Below, piece by piece: positions 32,373 to 40,904 of a stretch of DNA of 64,000 nt. The position numbers were made by a program, and so were the translations under genes. This stretch comes from Streptomyces sp. SA15. GTDB lineage: Bacteria > Actinomycetota > Actinomycetes > Streptomycetales > Streptomycetaceae. Numbering within the stretch: position 1 is the stretch's first letter; each line of letters opens with the position of its first letter. Under the pieces are notes generated by a model, which was given only the letters and a program-made list of their open reading frames with translations, was not told the origin of the DNA and searched no databases. Where the stretch lies: assembly GCF_002291145.1 (NCBI RefSeq), contig NZ_NTGE01000099.1, positions 241,957 to 305,956 of the forward strand, written 5' to 3'.

Positions 32373-32739
32373 AAAGCAGCGCCACCCCAAAGCCGCTCCA
32401 CCGACCTTGAACTCCGTGCATCTCTGGCAGTCCGCCCTGTCCAGAACCCTCGGGGCACCTCACGCTGGACAAGGCCTGTGGTCATCGGGGGGCTAGTCGC
32501 CGATCAGCCTCGGCCTGCGGCTGACGATGTACCCGACCAAGGTCCGCTGCGTCGTGTGTGCTGCTCGGGGCGGAGTCCATACCGCTGGACTTGCTGTCGG
32601 AGAGGCTTGGCTTTCTCTTGCGGAGCAGGTCCGGCACCCACTCTGACAGTGCGGGATCCATCGGCGGGCAGCCCCTTCGCAAGTGGTGCGGGACGCATGC
32701 CGGTGTGTCCGCGCTGCGTCTCGCAAGCGGTCGGCGGGA

Positions 32740-33609
32740 TCAGATTCGGTCGGCGGCGATGAGCAGGTACTGGAAGCTGCCGTTCTTGTACGCGGTCAGG
32801 AACGCGTCCTCGATGCCGGTGGCCAGGGAAGACTTGGCGCGCAGCTCCCAGTACGGGATGGTCGCCGCGGTGAGGTCCACCACGCTGATCGGCACGAGCC
32901 GGTTGTTCGCCATCTCCTTGAAATAGGTGGAGCGGGGGTGGATGTCGCAGATGTAGTGGGCGTTGATCGTCGAGACCTCGCGAGAGGGCAGCCCGTACGT
33001 GTCGTTGTAGCAGCCGGTGATGGTGACGTACCGGCCGCTGCCTTCGAGGAGACGGGCGTATTCGGCGAACAGCATCGACAGGTCGACGTACATGGTCGAC
33101 TCGTTGTTCCAGATGGCGCGGAACGAGCCGGTCTCGAAGCCGGTGTCGAGCATGTTCTTGAGGTGGAAGCGCACCTTGTCGTCCACGCCGCGCTTCTTGG
33201 CCTGCGCGTTGGCGAAGGCCACCTGGGTCTCGGAGATGGAGATCCCGTCGACGTGGCAGCCGAAGCGCTTGTTGGCGACCAGGCTGCCGCCGCCTCGTCC
33301 GCAGCCAGAGTCCAGCACGCGGTCATCGGGGGCGACGGCGCCGAGATGGTCGGCGAGGAAGTCGGCCTGGGCGCACTCCAGGCGGTGCAGTTCGGCGATG
33401 ATGCGCTCGTCGCGGTTTTCCTCAGGGCCCTCCAGAACCGACCAGTCGACGTCGCCGATGCCGTAATGGTGATGGTAGAAGCCGTCGACCTCGCCCAGCC
33501 GGAGGTTGACGGGGTTCTTCTCGCGGTTCCAGTAGTCGGCCACTGACTTCTGGTAGGGGCTGAAGGGAGGGGCTTCGGCGGCGCTGGCGCGCTGCGCTGT
33601 GGTGGTCAT
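32740..33609 (-). CDS. gppmt: Geranyl diphosphate 2-C-methyltransferase
   Basis: 289 residues. SAM-binding motif VLDSGCGRGGGSLVA, then GISISETQVAFAN and the family-specific start (SVADYWNREKNPVNLRLGEV, GFYHHHYGIGDVDWS). It methylates GPP at C2 to give 2-methyl-GPP, the substrate of the synthase encoded 16 bp upstream. The three-gene order shell protein, synthase, methyltransferase is the standard 2-methylisoborneol cluster of Streptomyces. Confidence 0.95.
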   Translation of the reverse strand: MTTTAQRASAAEAPPFSPYQKSVADYWNREKNPVNLRLGEVDGFYHHHYGIGDVDWSVLEGPEENRDERIIAELHRLECAQADFLADHLGAVAPDDRVLDSGCGRGGGSLVANKRFGCHVDGISISETQVAFANAQAKKRGVDDKVRFHLKNMLDTGFETGSFRAIWNNESTMYVDLSMLFAEYARLLEGSGRYVTITGCYNDTYGLPSREVSTINAHYICDIHPRSTYFKEMANNRLVPISVVDLTAATIPYWELRAKSSLATGIEDAFLTAYKNGSFQYLLIAADRI

Positions 33610-33625
33610 GCGGCTGCCTTCTTTC

Positions 33626-34873
33626 TCACCAGTAGTTGGGCAGGGAGTAGCGGTAGGTGTTGGTGTGGTGCCATTCGTGGTTGCCAGCGACCCAAGCGGC
33701 GAGGCCGGTGGTGTAACGGGCCAGGATCGGGTCCTCGGCGACCAAGACGGAGGATTCGTCCTCGAAGGCGTGCATGATTTCGTTGTGGATGTCGACGGCC
33801 TTTAGATAGGCGTCCTTGAGGCCGCAGCGCTCCTCGGCGGCGATCACCACCGGGAGGTTCAGGTGGTGCTCGTCGAGTGCCATCTCCTTGGTGAAGGAGT
33901 ACAGGTCGTTGACGAGTGTGGTGGCGTTGCAGGCCAGCGCGGTGACGCGCTGGACTTCAGGTCGGGAGTAGAGCGGCTCGGGCAGTTCGTAGCCGTCCAC
34001 GGCGTCGACGATGGACAGGCAGGGACGGAAGTTGTTGAACTGCCGCATCACCAGGTACTGCCACACCGGCGGGGTAGTGCGGGTCTGCGCCCAAGCGCCC
34101 TCGGCGAGATACCCCAGGTGCAGGCGCGCCATGTCGTGGATGAACCGGGTGACCTGACTGGGAGTGGCGATGTCCCGGAAGGCGCGCATCGCACCTGCAT
34201 AGGAGCGCAGTGGAGCATCCGCGCCCAGCCCCTCCTGCCACTGCTGCTGATAGCCGTCCGCAGTGTGCAAGGGGTCCAAGGCGCTCTGCGCGATGACGAG
34301 CCTGCCGCCCAGGCCGATGGGAGACCCGCCGTAGTCCTCGCAGTAGCAGTCGTCAACGACGTTCTCCGCGACCAGTAGCTTGCCCGCGACGACGAGGCGC
34401 TCCAGGTCGGCTGCCCCGGGATGTTGCAGGACAACAGCACGGCCGACCTGGAATCCGGCGAAGTCGCCCGCCCATTGAGGGGGAACCAGCGCGAGCTCAT
34501 GCGCCCAGGCTTCAAGCCGCCGGTCCACCTCGGCGACCTTGACAGGGTCGGCCGGCACAGCGGGCGGGCAGTACAGGCCCGGAATCGGGTCACCGGCGCG
34601 GGGCGGAGCCGTGGTCGCCGGAGCGGACCAGCCGTGACCCGCATGCGGCGGAAGCAGGGCCCTGGCCGCTGATGTGCCCAAGCCTGTCGGGCCTGTGGGA
34701 AGCCATGCCGCCACCCGCTTCGCCGGGGGCGTGGGCCGCGAGGCCGCCGACTCCGGCCACCGGGCGAAGGGATCCCGTTTCCCGGGATTTACCGATTCGG
34801 GCCGCAAGGCGCTCGCCAGGCCCGCCGCCTCATGGGGGGCGGGGGCGGCGAACTCCCAGGACAGCAATGACAC
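33626..34873 (-). CDS. 2-Methylisoborneol synthase (class I terpene cyclase)
   Basis: 415 residues. Metal-binding motifs DDCYCED (about residue 190) and NDLYSFTKE (NSE/DTE box, about residue 337), and the C-terminal RY pair in NTYRYSLP. The first 100 residues are disordered, Pro/Ala-rich; in related systems this region directs the enzyme into a family 2B encapsulin. Cyclises 2-methyl-GPP to 2-methylisoborneol, the musty odorant. GTG start with GGAGGG about 10 bp upstream. 35 bp separate it from the encapsulin gene. Confidence 0.95.
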   Translation of the reverse strand: MSLLSWEFAAPAPHEAAGLASALRPESVNPGKRDPFARWPESAASRPTPPAKRVAAWLPTGPTGLGTSAARALLPPHAGHGWSAPATTAPPRAGDPIPGLYCPPAVPADPVKVAEVDRRLEAWAHELALVPPQWAGDFAGFQVGRAVVLQHPGAADLERLVVAGKLLVAENVVDDCYCEDYGGSPIGLGGRLVIAQSALDPLHTADGYQQQWQEGLGADAPLRSYAGAMRAFRDIATPSQVTRFIHDMARLHLGYLAEGAWAQTRTTPPVWQYLVMRQFNNFRPCLSIVDAVDGYELPEPLYSRPEVQRVTALACNATTLVNDLYSFTKEMALDEHHLNLPVVIAAEERCGLKDAYLKAVDIHNEIMHAFEDESSVLVAEDPILARYTTGLAAWVAGNHEWHHTNTYRYSLPNYW

Positions 34874-34908
34874 CGTCTCAGCCCTCCTTCACTCGTTGAA
34901 CCGAGTGC

Positions 34909-36336
34909 TCAGCCACGCGCGCATACCTCGACGTTTTCGAGAATGCCGATTGCATCCGGGACGAGTACCGCGGCGGAGTAGTAGGTGCTGACGAGGTAGG
35001 AGATGATCGCCTTCTCATCGATCCCCATGAATCGCACATTGAGTCCGGGCTCGACCTCGTCGGGCAGACCGGTCTGGTAGAGGCCGATGACGCCTTCGTC
35101 GTCCTCGCCGGTGCGCATGGCGATGACGGACGAGGTGTGGTGTTCGGTGATCGGGATCTTGCCGCACGGCAGGATCGGCACTCCCCGCCAGGCGGGAATG
35201 TGGTGCCCGTCGACATCGACGCTGCCGAAGTAGATGCCCCGCTTGTTGCACTCCTTGCCGAAGGCGGCGATGACGCGGGGGTGGGCGAAGAGGTACTTGG
35301 TGCCGCGGCGCATGCTCAGCAGGTCGTCGAGGTCGTCCGGGGTGGGCGGGCCGGAGTGGGTCGGGATGCGCTGGTCGAAGTCGGTGTTGTGGAGCAGTCC
35401 GAAGTCGGGGTTGTTGACCAGTTCCTTCTCCTGGCGCTCGCGCAGTGCCTCGATGGTGAGCCGCAACTGCTGCTGTGTCTGGTTCATCGGCTCGTTGTAG
35501 AGGTCGGCGACCCGGGTGTGCACCTTCAGCACCGTCTGCGCCACGCTCAACTCGTACTCACGCGGGCGGAGTTCGTAGTCGGCGAACGTGGTGGGCAGCG
35601 TCGGCTCGCCCTTGTGGCTGGAGAGGAACTCGATCGCGGCCTCGCCAGCCTTGTTCGCCGGCCTCTGCGCATCGGCGCTGCGCTTTTGGACGTGCGACCG
35701 CAGTGCCTCGTACTGGTCGGCGACCGTCTTGTACGCGGAGACCGGCAGCGCCAGGATCGTGGCCGCCGTCGCCGCGCGGACCGTGGACGGCCACTTGCCA
35801 TCTCCTCCGGCCAGCACCATGCCGCCGAAGCTGTCCCCGTCCGACAGCCGGCCCACGATGGCCTCGCCCTCGTACGGCGCGGCTGTGACCTGCTCCACCT
35901 TGCCATGCGCGATCAGGAACACGTGGTCGGCTTTCCGGCCTTCCTGCGCGATGACCTGACCGGGCTCGTACTCCTTCTGGACGAACTTGTCGGCCAGCGC
36001 CCCCAACGCCGCGCGGTCGTCGAACCCCTGCAGCAACGGAAGTTCGGCCAGCTCCTCGGGAACGACACGGACCTTCGACCCGTTCTTGTCGAAGGTCACC
36101 TTCCCGTCCCCGACCGTGAACGACAAACGCCGGTTCACCCGGTAGGCACCGCCCGGGACGTTGACCCACGGCAGCTTCCGCAGCAGCCACCGCGAGCTGA
36201 TCCCCTGCATCTGGGGTTCCGACTTGGTGGTCGTGGCCAAATTGCGCGCTGCCGCGGTACTGAGGCTGAGCTGTTCCTGCCCCTGTAGCTCCTCCGGAGC
36301 CTTCGCCGCCGGTGCCTCACGTGTCTCGACTGCCAT
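34909..36336 (-). CDS. Family 2B encapsulin shell protein with cyclic-nucleotide-binding-like domain (EshA-like)
   Basis: 475 residues. Residues about 85-225 hold a CRP-like cNMP-binding fold (FVQKEYEPGQVIAQEGRKAD; GRLSDGDSFGGMVLAGGDG) inserted into an HK97-type shell protein (PRVIAAFGKECNKRGIYFGS; IPAWRGVPILPCGKIPI; LYQTGLPDEVEPGLNVRFMG). Family 2B encapsulins assemble capsids that house 2-methylisoborneol synthase, as reported for Streptomyces; EshA of S. griseus is a relative. ATG with GGAAGAGG upstream. First gene of the operon. Confidence 0.93.
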   Translation of the reverse strand: MAVETREAPAAKAPEELQGQEQLSLSTAAARNLATTTKSEPQMQGISSRWLLRKLPWVNVPGGAYRVNRRLSFTVGDGKVTFDKNGSKVRVVPEELAELPLLQGFDDRAALGALADKFVQKEYEPGQVIAQEGRKADHVFLIAHGKVEQVTAAPYEGEAIVGRLSDGDSFGGMVLAGGDGKWPSTVRAATAATILALPVSAYKTVADQYEALRSHVQKRSADAQRPANKAGEAAIEFLSSHKGEPTLPTTFADYELRPREYELSVAQTVLKVHTRVADLYNEPMNQTQQQLRLTIEALRERQEKELVNNPDFGLLHNTDFDQRIPTHSGPPTPDDLDDLLSMRRGTKYLFAHPRVIAAFGKECNKRGIYFGSVDVDGHHIPAWRGVPILPCGKIPITEHHTSSVIAMRTGEDDEGVIGLYQTGLPDEVEPGLNVRFMGIDEKAIISYLVSTYYSAAVLVPDAIGILENVEVCARG

Positions 36337-36370
36337 CGCCTGCCCCTCTTCCGGTTCGCGTCATGATCTG

Positions 36371-36394
36371 CACGGCTTCACCAGGTCAGCCGTG
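36371..36394. promoter_or_regulatory. Inverted repeat in the encapsulin leader
   Basis: Arms CACGGCT (36371-36377) and AGCCGTG (36388-36394) lie 35-58 bp before the encapsulin start, with A/T-rich sequence (36395-36440, including TATGATCA and ACATATGT) beyond it that probably contains the promoter. Confidence 0.4.
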
Positions 36395-36697
36395 AAGGGA
36401 GTGACCAGATATGATCACTCTATGTACACATATGTAACTCATCGTGAAGAAGTGGTGTGGCAGGCGCGCCCACCATCACGACGGCGACCGACCATCCAAG
36501 GTCGGCGCGCGTGCCGCCCGCGACAACGCTGGCCGCCAGCCCTCCCCGGTCAGGGCCGCCCGGGCGGCGCCGCACCACAAGCGCACCAGAACGAGCGGGG
36601 AACAGCGGGGAACCACGGTGAAAGCAACAGGGCCCTATGGGACTGCATCATGGCCTCTGGCCCAGGTCAGCGGCCGGGCCGACCGCAAATGATCGCA

Positions 36698-36741
36698 GCT
36701 TCCCAAGCTGAGAGCGCGAGTTCGATTCTTCACCCGCTCCA
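36698..36741 (+). repeat. 3' half of tRNA-Gly(CCC), att-like copy 2
   Basis: Identical to copy 1 for 32 bp (36698-36729), then lacks two bases (CG) in the T arm before TCACCCGCTCCA. No 5' tRNA half upstream. A motif GCACCACAA(C/G)CGCACCA stands near both copies (26989-27005 and 36570-36586), suggesting shared element-end sequence beyond the tRNA part. Confidence 0.85.
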
Positions 36742-36746
36742 CGATG

Positions 36747-36775
36747 AAGCCCCAGGTCAACGGCCTGGGGCTTTT
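36747..36775 (+). terminator. Terminator after tRNA-derived copy 2
   Basis: Perfect 10-bp stem AAGCCCCAGG / CCTGGGGCTT with a 7-nt loop and a TTTT run. Confidence 0.85.
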
Positions 36776-37048
36776 ACGCGAGCTGGGCTCTCCCGCGTTT
36801 TCTGGCACGTGTCGCGCTCGAAGATGGGGCATGCGGAGGGCACGAGAGCCTTGCGGTTGCAGCCCGCTCACGCTGCAGCACGGCACTGACCTGCGACTTC
36901 ACGTCAACCATGAGCAGGTTCGCGTGCTCAGAGCACTCAGCCTGCCCGTCCCGAACGACACCGGACGCCTACCGCTCATCGCGCATCTCGACAAGAGGGG
37001 GCACAACCTCCTTGCGCGAGCAGGCGCTTGGCCGCCGAGGATCCCGCG

Positions 37049-37492
37049 TCAGAGCGGAAGGTCGTCCGGGAGTACCCGGAACGACTTGTGGCGGCCCAAT
37101 GGTCTTACGGCCCGGAAGTCCCTTCGGTCGAGGGTGAGGATCGCGTCGGTGTCGTAGTCGGCCGCAAGCGCCACGTTCACCGCGTCGGCGAGGTCCAGGT
37201 CGAGCGCGCCGTAGCGGACTCGGACGGACTGGGCGGCACCCAAGTGGTCCTCCGTGATCTCCGGCATCACGACACGACCCCGGCTCATCCAGCGCCGCAG
37301 GTCGTCGACCGCGCTCAGGGCGGCCTCGCGCCCCAACTCACGCGTGGCCACGTGATCGAGTTCCGCCAGCAGGAGCGGGGACATGATCAGGAGACCGGCC
37401 GCCATGATCGCCTCGTTCGCGCCCCTGTGCTCCGGGTGAGTCGAGTCGAGAGCGGCCAGGAGGCCGGATGCATCCGCGATGACGATGATCAC
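37049..37492 (-). CDS. PIN-domain toxin (VapC-like RNase)
   Basis: 147 residues. Acidic PIN residues appear in VIADASGLLAAL (first Asp), LLLAELDHVA (Glu), DLADAVNVALA (Asp pair) and ILTLDRRDF (last Asp). GTG start overlaps the antitoxin stop by 4 bp. Mg-dependent RNase toxin of a type II pair; it lies just inside the tRNA-derived repeat, a usual place for stabilising modules of integrated elements. Confidence 0.88.
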   Translation of the reverse strand: MIIVIADASGLLAALDSTHPEHRGANEAIMAAGLLIMSPLLLAELDHVATRELGREAALSAVDDLRRWMSRGRVVMPEITEDHLGAAQSVRVRYGALDLDLADAVNVALAADYDTDAILTLDRRDFRAVRPLGRHKSFRVLPDDLPL

Positions 37493-37743
37493 GCGGCAGT
37501 TCCGGAGTCCGTCTCGCGGCGGACCGCGTCGGCGACCGCGTCACCGACCTCAGCCTTGGAGGGCGTGCGCCCCGACCCCTCGAATGTCCGCGAGAACAAC
37601 GGTTCGTCCCAGACCCGGTTCGCCATCGCCGCGAGATGAATCCCCTGACGGATGATCTCGGCCTCGCTTATGCCCCGGCGCTTGGCCGCCTCCTTGATGA
37701 TCGCCAGGTCCTCGGGGTCGGCGTAGACGTTCGTGCGCTTCAT
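37489..37743 (-). CDS. Ribbon-helix-helix type antitoxin
   Basis: 84 residues: MKRTNVYADPEDLAIIKEAA is the ribbon strand plus first helix, KRRGISEAEIIRQGI the second helix; the C-terminal half would wrap the toxin. ATG at 37743 proposed, since the strand starts directly after it; an ATG two codons upstream is possible. No ribosome-binding site is obvious, so the message may be nearly leaderless. Upstream of its toxin as usual. Confidence 0.82.
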   Translation of the reverse strand: MKRTNVYADPEDLAIIKEAAKRRGISEAEIIRQGIHLAAMANRVWDEPLFSRTFEGSGRTPSKAEVGDAVADAVRRETDSGTAA

Positions 37744-37787
37744 GGACATGTACCAAGCGTAGTCCATGTACTGGATTGATGTACACA
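37744..37787. promoter_or_regulatory. Repeated CATGTAC motifs at the antitoxin promoter
   Basis: GGACATGTACC (37744-37754), GTCCATGTACT (37762-37772) and TGATGTACAC (37777-37786) are spaced about 18 and 15 bp apart immediately upstream of the antitoxin start; a plausible autoregulatory site for a ribbon-helix-helix protein. Confidence 0.4.
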
Positions 37788-38097
37788 GCGCCTTCGTCGC
37801 GTTGCCCGGGCTGCCGAGCTGCCCTCACAGACCCTGTCCAGGTGGAGGTGTACGAGGCCAGCAGCCGGGCCACCGAGACGGGCAGCCGTGGACCAGTACG
37901 CCGCCGGGTGGGCGTGCCGGGCGTAGGCCGCGCCGCCTGCGCAGCGAGCGACCCGCCCAGCTCGGCCCACGTCACCAGGTCGGTCACGACGATCAGCCCG
38001 CCTGCTCCATCGGGAAGGCGCCGGGAGCAACGACGGTGGCCCGGTAGGCGATGCCGTGCCGCTGCTGCCCGTTGAACACGCTTTCCCACGGTCCCCG
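37788..38097. other. 310-bp stretch without a supported gene
   Basis: Between the antitoxin promoter and the transposase remnant. No frame gives a recognisable protein; it may be further decayed element sequence. Confidence 0.35.
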
Positions 38098-38512
38098 AAA
38101 CCCGTCTGGCTGTGGTCCTCGGCCGCGAGCGCCACGTCGGCGGACATCGACCGCTGGTGGCGGTCGTTCCTGCGCCGCTTCGACTTGGGGCACACGTTTC
38201 GGCTGATGAAGCAGACGCTTGGCTGGACCGCCCCGAAGATCCGCCACGCCGACACCGCCGACCTGTTGACCTGGCTCATCATCGCCGCCCACACCCAGCT
38301 CCGGCTCGCCCGGCCCCTCGCTGAGGACGTCCGCCGGCTCTGGGAACGCCGCACCGAGCCCGACGCCTCACCCCGGCCCGCGTCCGCCGCGGGTTTCGCA
38401 ACCTGCGCGCCACGACCGCGAGACCGGCGGCCGCACCGAAACCCACACGACCAGGCCCTGGACGGCCTCCGGCTCGAAGAACAAGCACCGGGCGGTGGGG
38501 AGCAGAGGGGGA
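38098..38512 (+). pseudogene. C-terminal remnant of a DDE transposase
   Basis: Reads KPVWLWSSAASATSADIDRW, FLRRFDLGHTFRLMKQTLGW and LTWLIIAAHTQLRLARPLAE, the end of a large actinobacterial transposase family (the block with FDLEHTFR..KQTLGWT). After about 38350 the frame shifts by one, since the expected RRGFRNLRATTARPAA continues in another frame. The N-terminal two thirds are absent. Confidence 0.75.
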
Positions 38513-38524
38513 GGAAAAGGGCCG

Positions 38525-39661
38525 TCAGCCCTGGGTGCCGTCCTGGTTGACGGGGTGCAGGCCGAGCACGCCCTGCGGGTCGGAGGGGTTCACGCCCTTG
38601 ACGTCGCCGACATAGAGGTTGATGCGGGCCTTGTAGCGGTCGAGGGCGGTGCGGTTGCTCATGAACTCGCCGAGACCGAGCGGGTTCATGTTCTCGTAGT
38701 CGAAGATGCCCTTGCGGTCCGCCGGCGCGGCGACGTCGGTGCGGGCGCTCCAGGTGCCGATGGAGTTGTGTTGGGCATCCTTGGACAGCAGCCAGCTGAG
38801 GTAGAGCTTGGCGGCGGCCTTGTGCGGGGCCTTCTTGAGGATGGCACCGGTCTGCGGCCAGGCGACCCACGGCGACTTCTTCGGCAGGGTGGTCTCAGCG
38901 ACGCCCGGGACGCCTCCGCTGGTGCCGAAGCTCGCCACGTAGTCGCCGGAGCCGACCAGGTCGGCGGAGTCCTGGGTGCCGCGGACGAACTTCGGGTTCT
39001 GGGCGAGCAGCTTCTTCAGATAGTCGAAGCCGTACTTGTCGGTGAGCTGTTTGAAGTAGTAGAGGACGGCGTCGTCGTCGTTCGGGTAGGTGAAGACGAG
39101 CTTGTTCTTGAACTCGGGCTTGAGGAAGTCCTTGGCCTCGACGGGCGCGTCGTCGCCGAGCTTGGCGGCCGTGACGTTGGAGAAGGCGAAGAAGAACAGG
39201 CCGGTGTAGTAGCCGTCCTTGTCCTTGATCTGGTCGAAGACCTTGTCCCAGCCGACCGGCTTGTACTTCTGCAGCACTCCTTCCTTCTTCCAGCGCGGGA
39301 AGTCGTCGACGGTCTGGAGGTGGACGACGTCGGCAACCACGTGGTGCTCGGCGATCTGGTTGTCGACGCGGGCGTCGTGGTTCTTGCTGAAGTCGACGAC
39401 GATGTCGACCTTCATCTTGGGGAACTTCTTGACGAACGCGGACTTGAGGTAGTCCGCCTGGCCCGGCTTGTCACCGGCGTAGACGACCAGGCGGCCGCCC
39501 TCGGCTACGGCCTCCTTGTACAGCTTCTGCAGCCGGTCTTCTTCACTCGTGTGCTTGGGGGCGGACTTCGGGGAAGGGGTGGCGGCGGCGATGGTGGCAC
39601 CGCTCGCGGCCAGGACGCCCAGGGTGGCGGCGACGGCCCATGCCTTGCGGGAGGACTTCAC
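38525..39661 (-). CDS. Extracellular solute-binding protein (family 1, iron(III)-type), orphan
   Basis: 378 residues with a Sec-type signal (KAWAVAATLGVLAASGATIAAA). Mature part: LYKEAVAEGGRLVVYAGDKP and KFPKMKVDIVVDFSKNHDAR, a pattern like Fbp/AfuA-like binding proteins; LPKKSPWVAWPQTGAI and AAKLYLSWLLSKDAQ near the C-terminus. Lysine-rich for this genome. No permease or ATPase genes adjoin it, so it must use a transporter encoded elsewhere or be a leftover of a transferred system. Convergence with the transposase remnant leaves 12 bp between them. Confidence 0.88.
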   Translation of the reverse strand: MKSSRKAWAVAATLGVLAASGATIAAATPSPKSAPKHTSEEDRLQKLYKEAVAEGGRLVVYAGDKPGQADYLKSAFVKKFPKMKVDIVVDFSKNHDARVDNQIAEHHVVADVVHLQTVDDFPRWKKEGVLQKYKPVGWDKVFDQIKDKDGYYTGLFFFAFSNVTAAKLGDDAPVEAKDFLKPEFKNKLVFTYPNDDDAVLYYFKQLTDKYGFDYLKKLLAQNPKFVRGTQDSADLVGSGDYVASFGTSGGVPGVAETTLPKKSPWVAWPQTGAILKKAPHKAAAKLYLSWLLSKDAQHNSIGTWSARTDVAAPADRKGIFDYENMNPLGLGEFMSNRTALDRYKARINLYVGDVKGVNPSDPQGVLGLHPVNQDGTQG

Positions 39662-39707
39662 ACTCGACTCCTTCGTGGTGGGGACAAGAAGGGGAAGCTT
39701 GATGGTT

Positions 39708-39755
39708 CAAGCATTAGCTTGCACTCCAGAAACTGATATTGCAAATCTGCAATAT
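39708..39755. promoter_or_regulatory. Operator-like dyads upstream of the solute-binding gene
   Basis: Two dyads: CAAGC-ATTA-GCTTG (39708-39721) and ATATTGC-AAATCT-GCAATAT (39736-39755). The A/T-rich second site is suited to a MarR dimer; the MarR gene lies about 85 bp away and reads in the same direction, so control of the binding-protein gene is plausible. Confidence 0.6.
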
Positions 39756-39840
39756 ATTGCGATGGGTGTCTGGATGGTCATGCAGGGTAGTCGGGGAGGG
39801 GTGGGGGTTCGGCAGGCTCGTCTCTGCCTCTGGAAGGAGG

Positions 39841-40335
39841 TCAGCGGCGCCAGGGGAGGTCGGTGGGGAAGGCCGGGCGGTCCGGGCCCGTGAGGCCGGT
39901 GAGGATGATCTCGCACGCTTCACCGAAGGCGCGCGCCTGCTCAGGCGTCAGCCGGTCGAAGACGGCAGCCCGGACGGTGGCGACGTGACTGGGGGCGGCC
40001 TGCTCAAGGGCGGTCAGCCCCTCGTCCGTCAGCACGGCGAGCTGGGCCCGTCCGTCCCCCGGCGCGTCCTCGCGGCGCACCCAGCCGCGCTCCTCCATGC
40101 GGCTGACGGTGTAGGAGAGCCGTGTCCGGGCGATCTTCAGCTGTTCGGCGAGGTCTGTCATGCGCAGCCGTCGCTCGGGGGCCTCCGAGAGGAACACCAT
40201 CACCGAGTAGTACAGGTGGCTGAGGTCGGCCTTGTGTCGCAGTTGCTGGTCGAGAACGTCCTCCAGTACCAGGCTGAGGTCGCGGTAGGCGCGCCAGGCG
40301 CGCTGCTCCTCGGGGGAGAGCCAACGGGGTTCCAT
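39841..40335 (-). CDS. MarR family transcriptional regulator
   Basis: 164 residues; winged helix with RRLRMTDLAEQLKIARTRLSY (recognition helix), VSRMEERGWVRREDAPGDGR (wing) and AQLAVLTDEGLTALEQA. ATG at 40335 preferred to a GTG three codons upstream. Located upstream of the orphan solute-binding gene, with dyads between; ligand unknown. Confidence 0.9.
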   Translation of the reverse strand: MEPRWLSPEEQRAWRAYRDLSLVLEDVLDQQLRHKADLSHLYYSVMVFLSEAPERRLRMTDLAEQLKIARTRLSYTVSRMEERGWVRREDAPGDGRAQLAVLTDEGLTALEQAAPSHVATVRAAVFDRLTPEQARAFGEACEIILTGLTGPDRPAFPTDLPWRR

Positions 40336-40344
40336 GGATCGCAC

Positions 40345-40762
40345 TCTAGTGAGAGCTCCTTCGAGGGCCGTCTCTCCGACGGGGTTCCGGGGCCTGACAG
40401 CGCCGGCATTCAGGTAGTCATCCGTACTGGATGAGGCGAGTGGGCGACTGGCGCGCGGCTTTGAGAGGCAGGCGGTGCCTATCGGGTGCTGCTGCCATCA
40501 CCCGGCAAGGGCCCTACGTCGCGGACCTGCGCTCAGTGCCGGCGGCAGCGAGGGCGTCGCCCCACGGCCCCGGCTTGCGCCGCTCGGCGGCGCAGAGGCG
40601 AGGCCGCCGAGCGGCGCACCGCCGCCGACGGCACGGTGCTGCCGGTCGTCGTCGGCCGCGCCGCCGAGCGGCGCGTCAACAGGGGGTGCGATCAGGCCCG
40701 CGCAACGGCGTTGGCGCAGCGAATCCACGCAGGTCAGCTGCTGTGCAGCCGCATGAGCGCCA
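40345..40762. other. 418-bp gap before tRNA-derived copy 3
   Basis: No supported gene. GCCGAGCGGCGC occurs twice (about 40603 and 40664). Confidence 0.35.
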
Positions 40763-40804
40763 TCGCTTCCCAAGCTGAGAGCGCGAGTTCGATTCTCGTC
40801 ACCC
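40763..40804 (+). repeat. 3' part of tRNA-Gly(CCC), att-like copy 3
   Basis: The 42 bp from the anticodon arm to CACCC are identical to copy 1 (26878-26919); then the sequence diverges (ATGACC instead of GCTCCA), so the acceptor end and CCA are lost. No 5' half upstream. Confidence 0.85.
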
Positions 40805-40904
40805 ATGACCGGCCGACCGGACGATCCACTCCAGCCTCCCTCGGCCCAGCTGGGTGTGCTCAAGGTGGGCCGAGGGCAGCCGGCGCTCCGCCCTCGCGGG
40901 CGGG

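Noticed and set aside
37788..38097. Additional toxin or recombinase gene on the minus strand
   Set aside because: Several overlapping Arg/Ala-rich frames exist but none shows motifs or a start signal.
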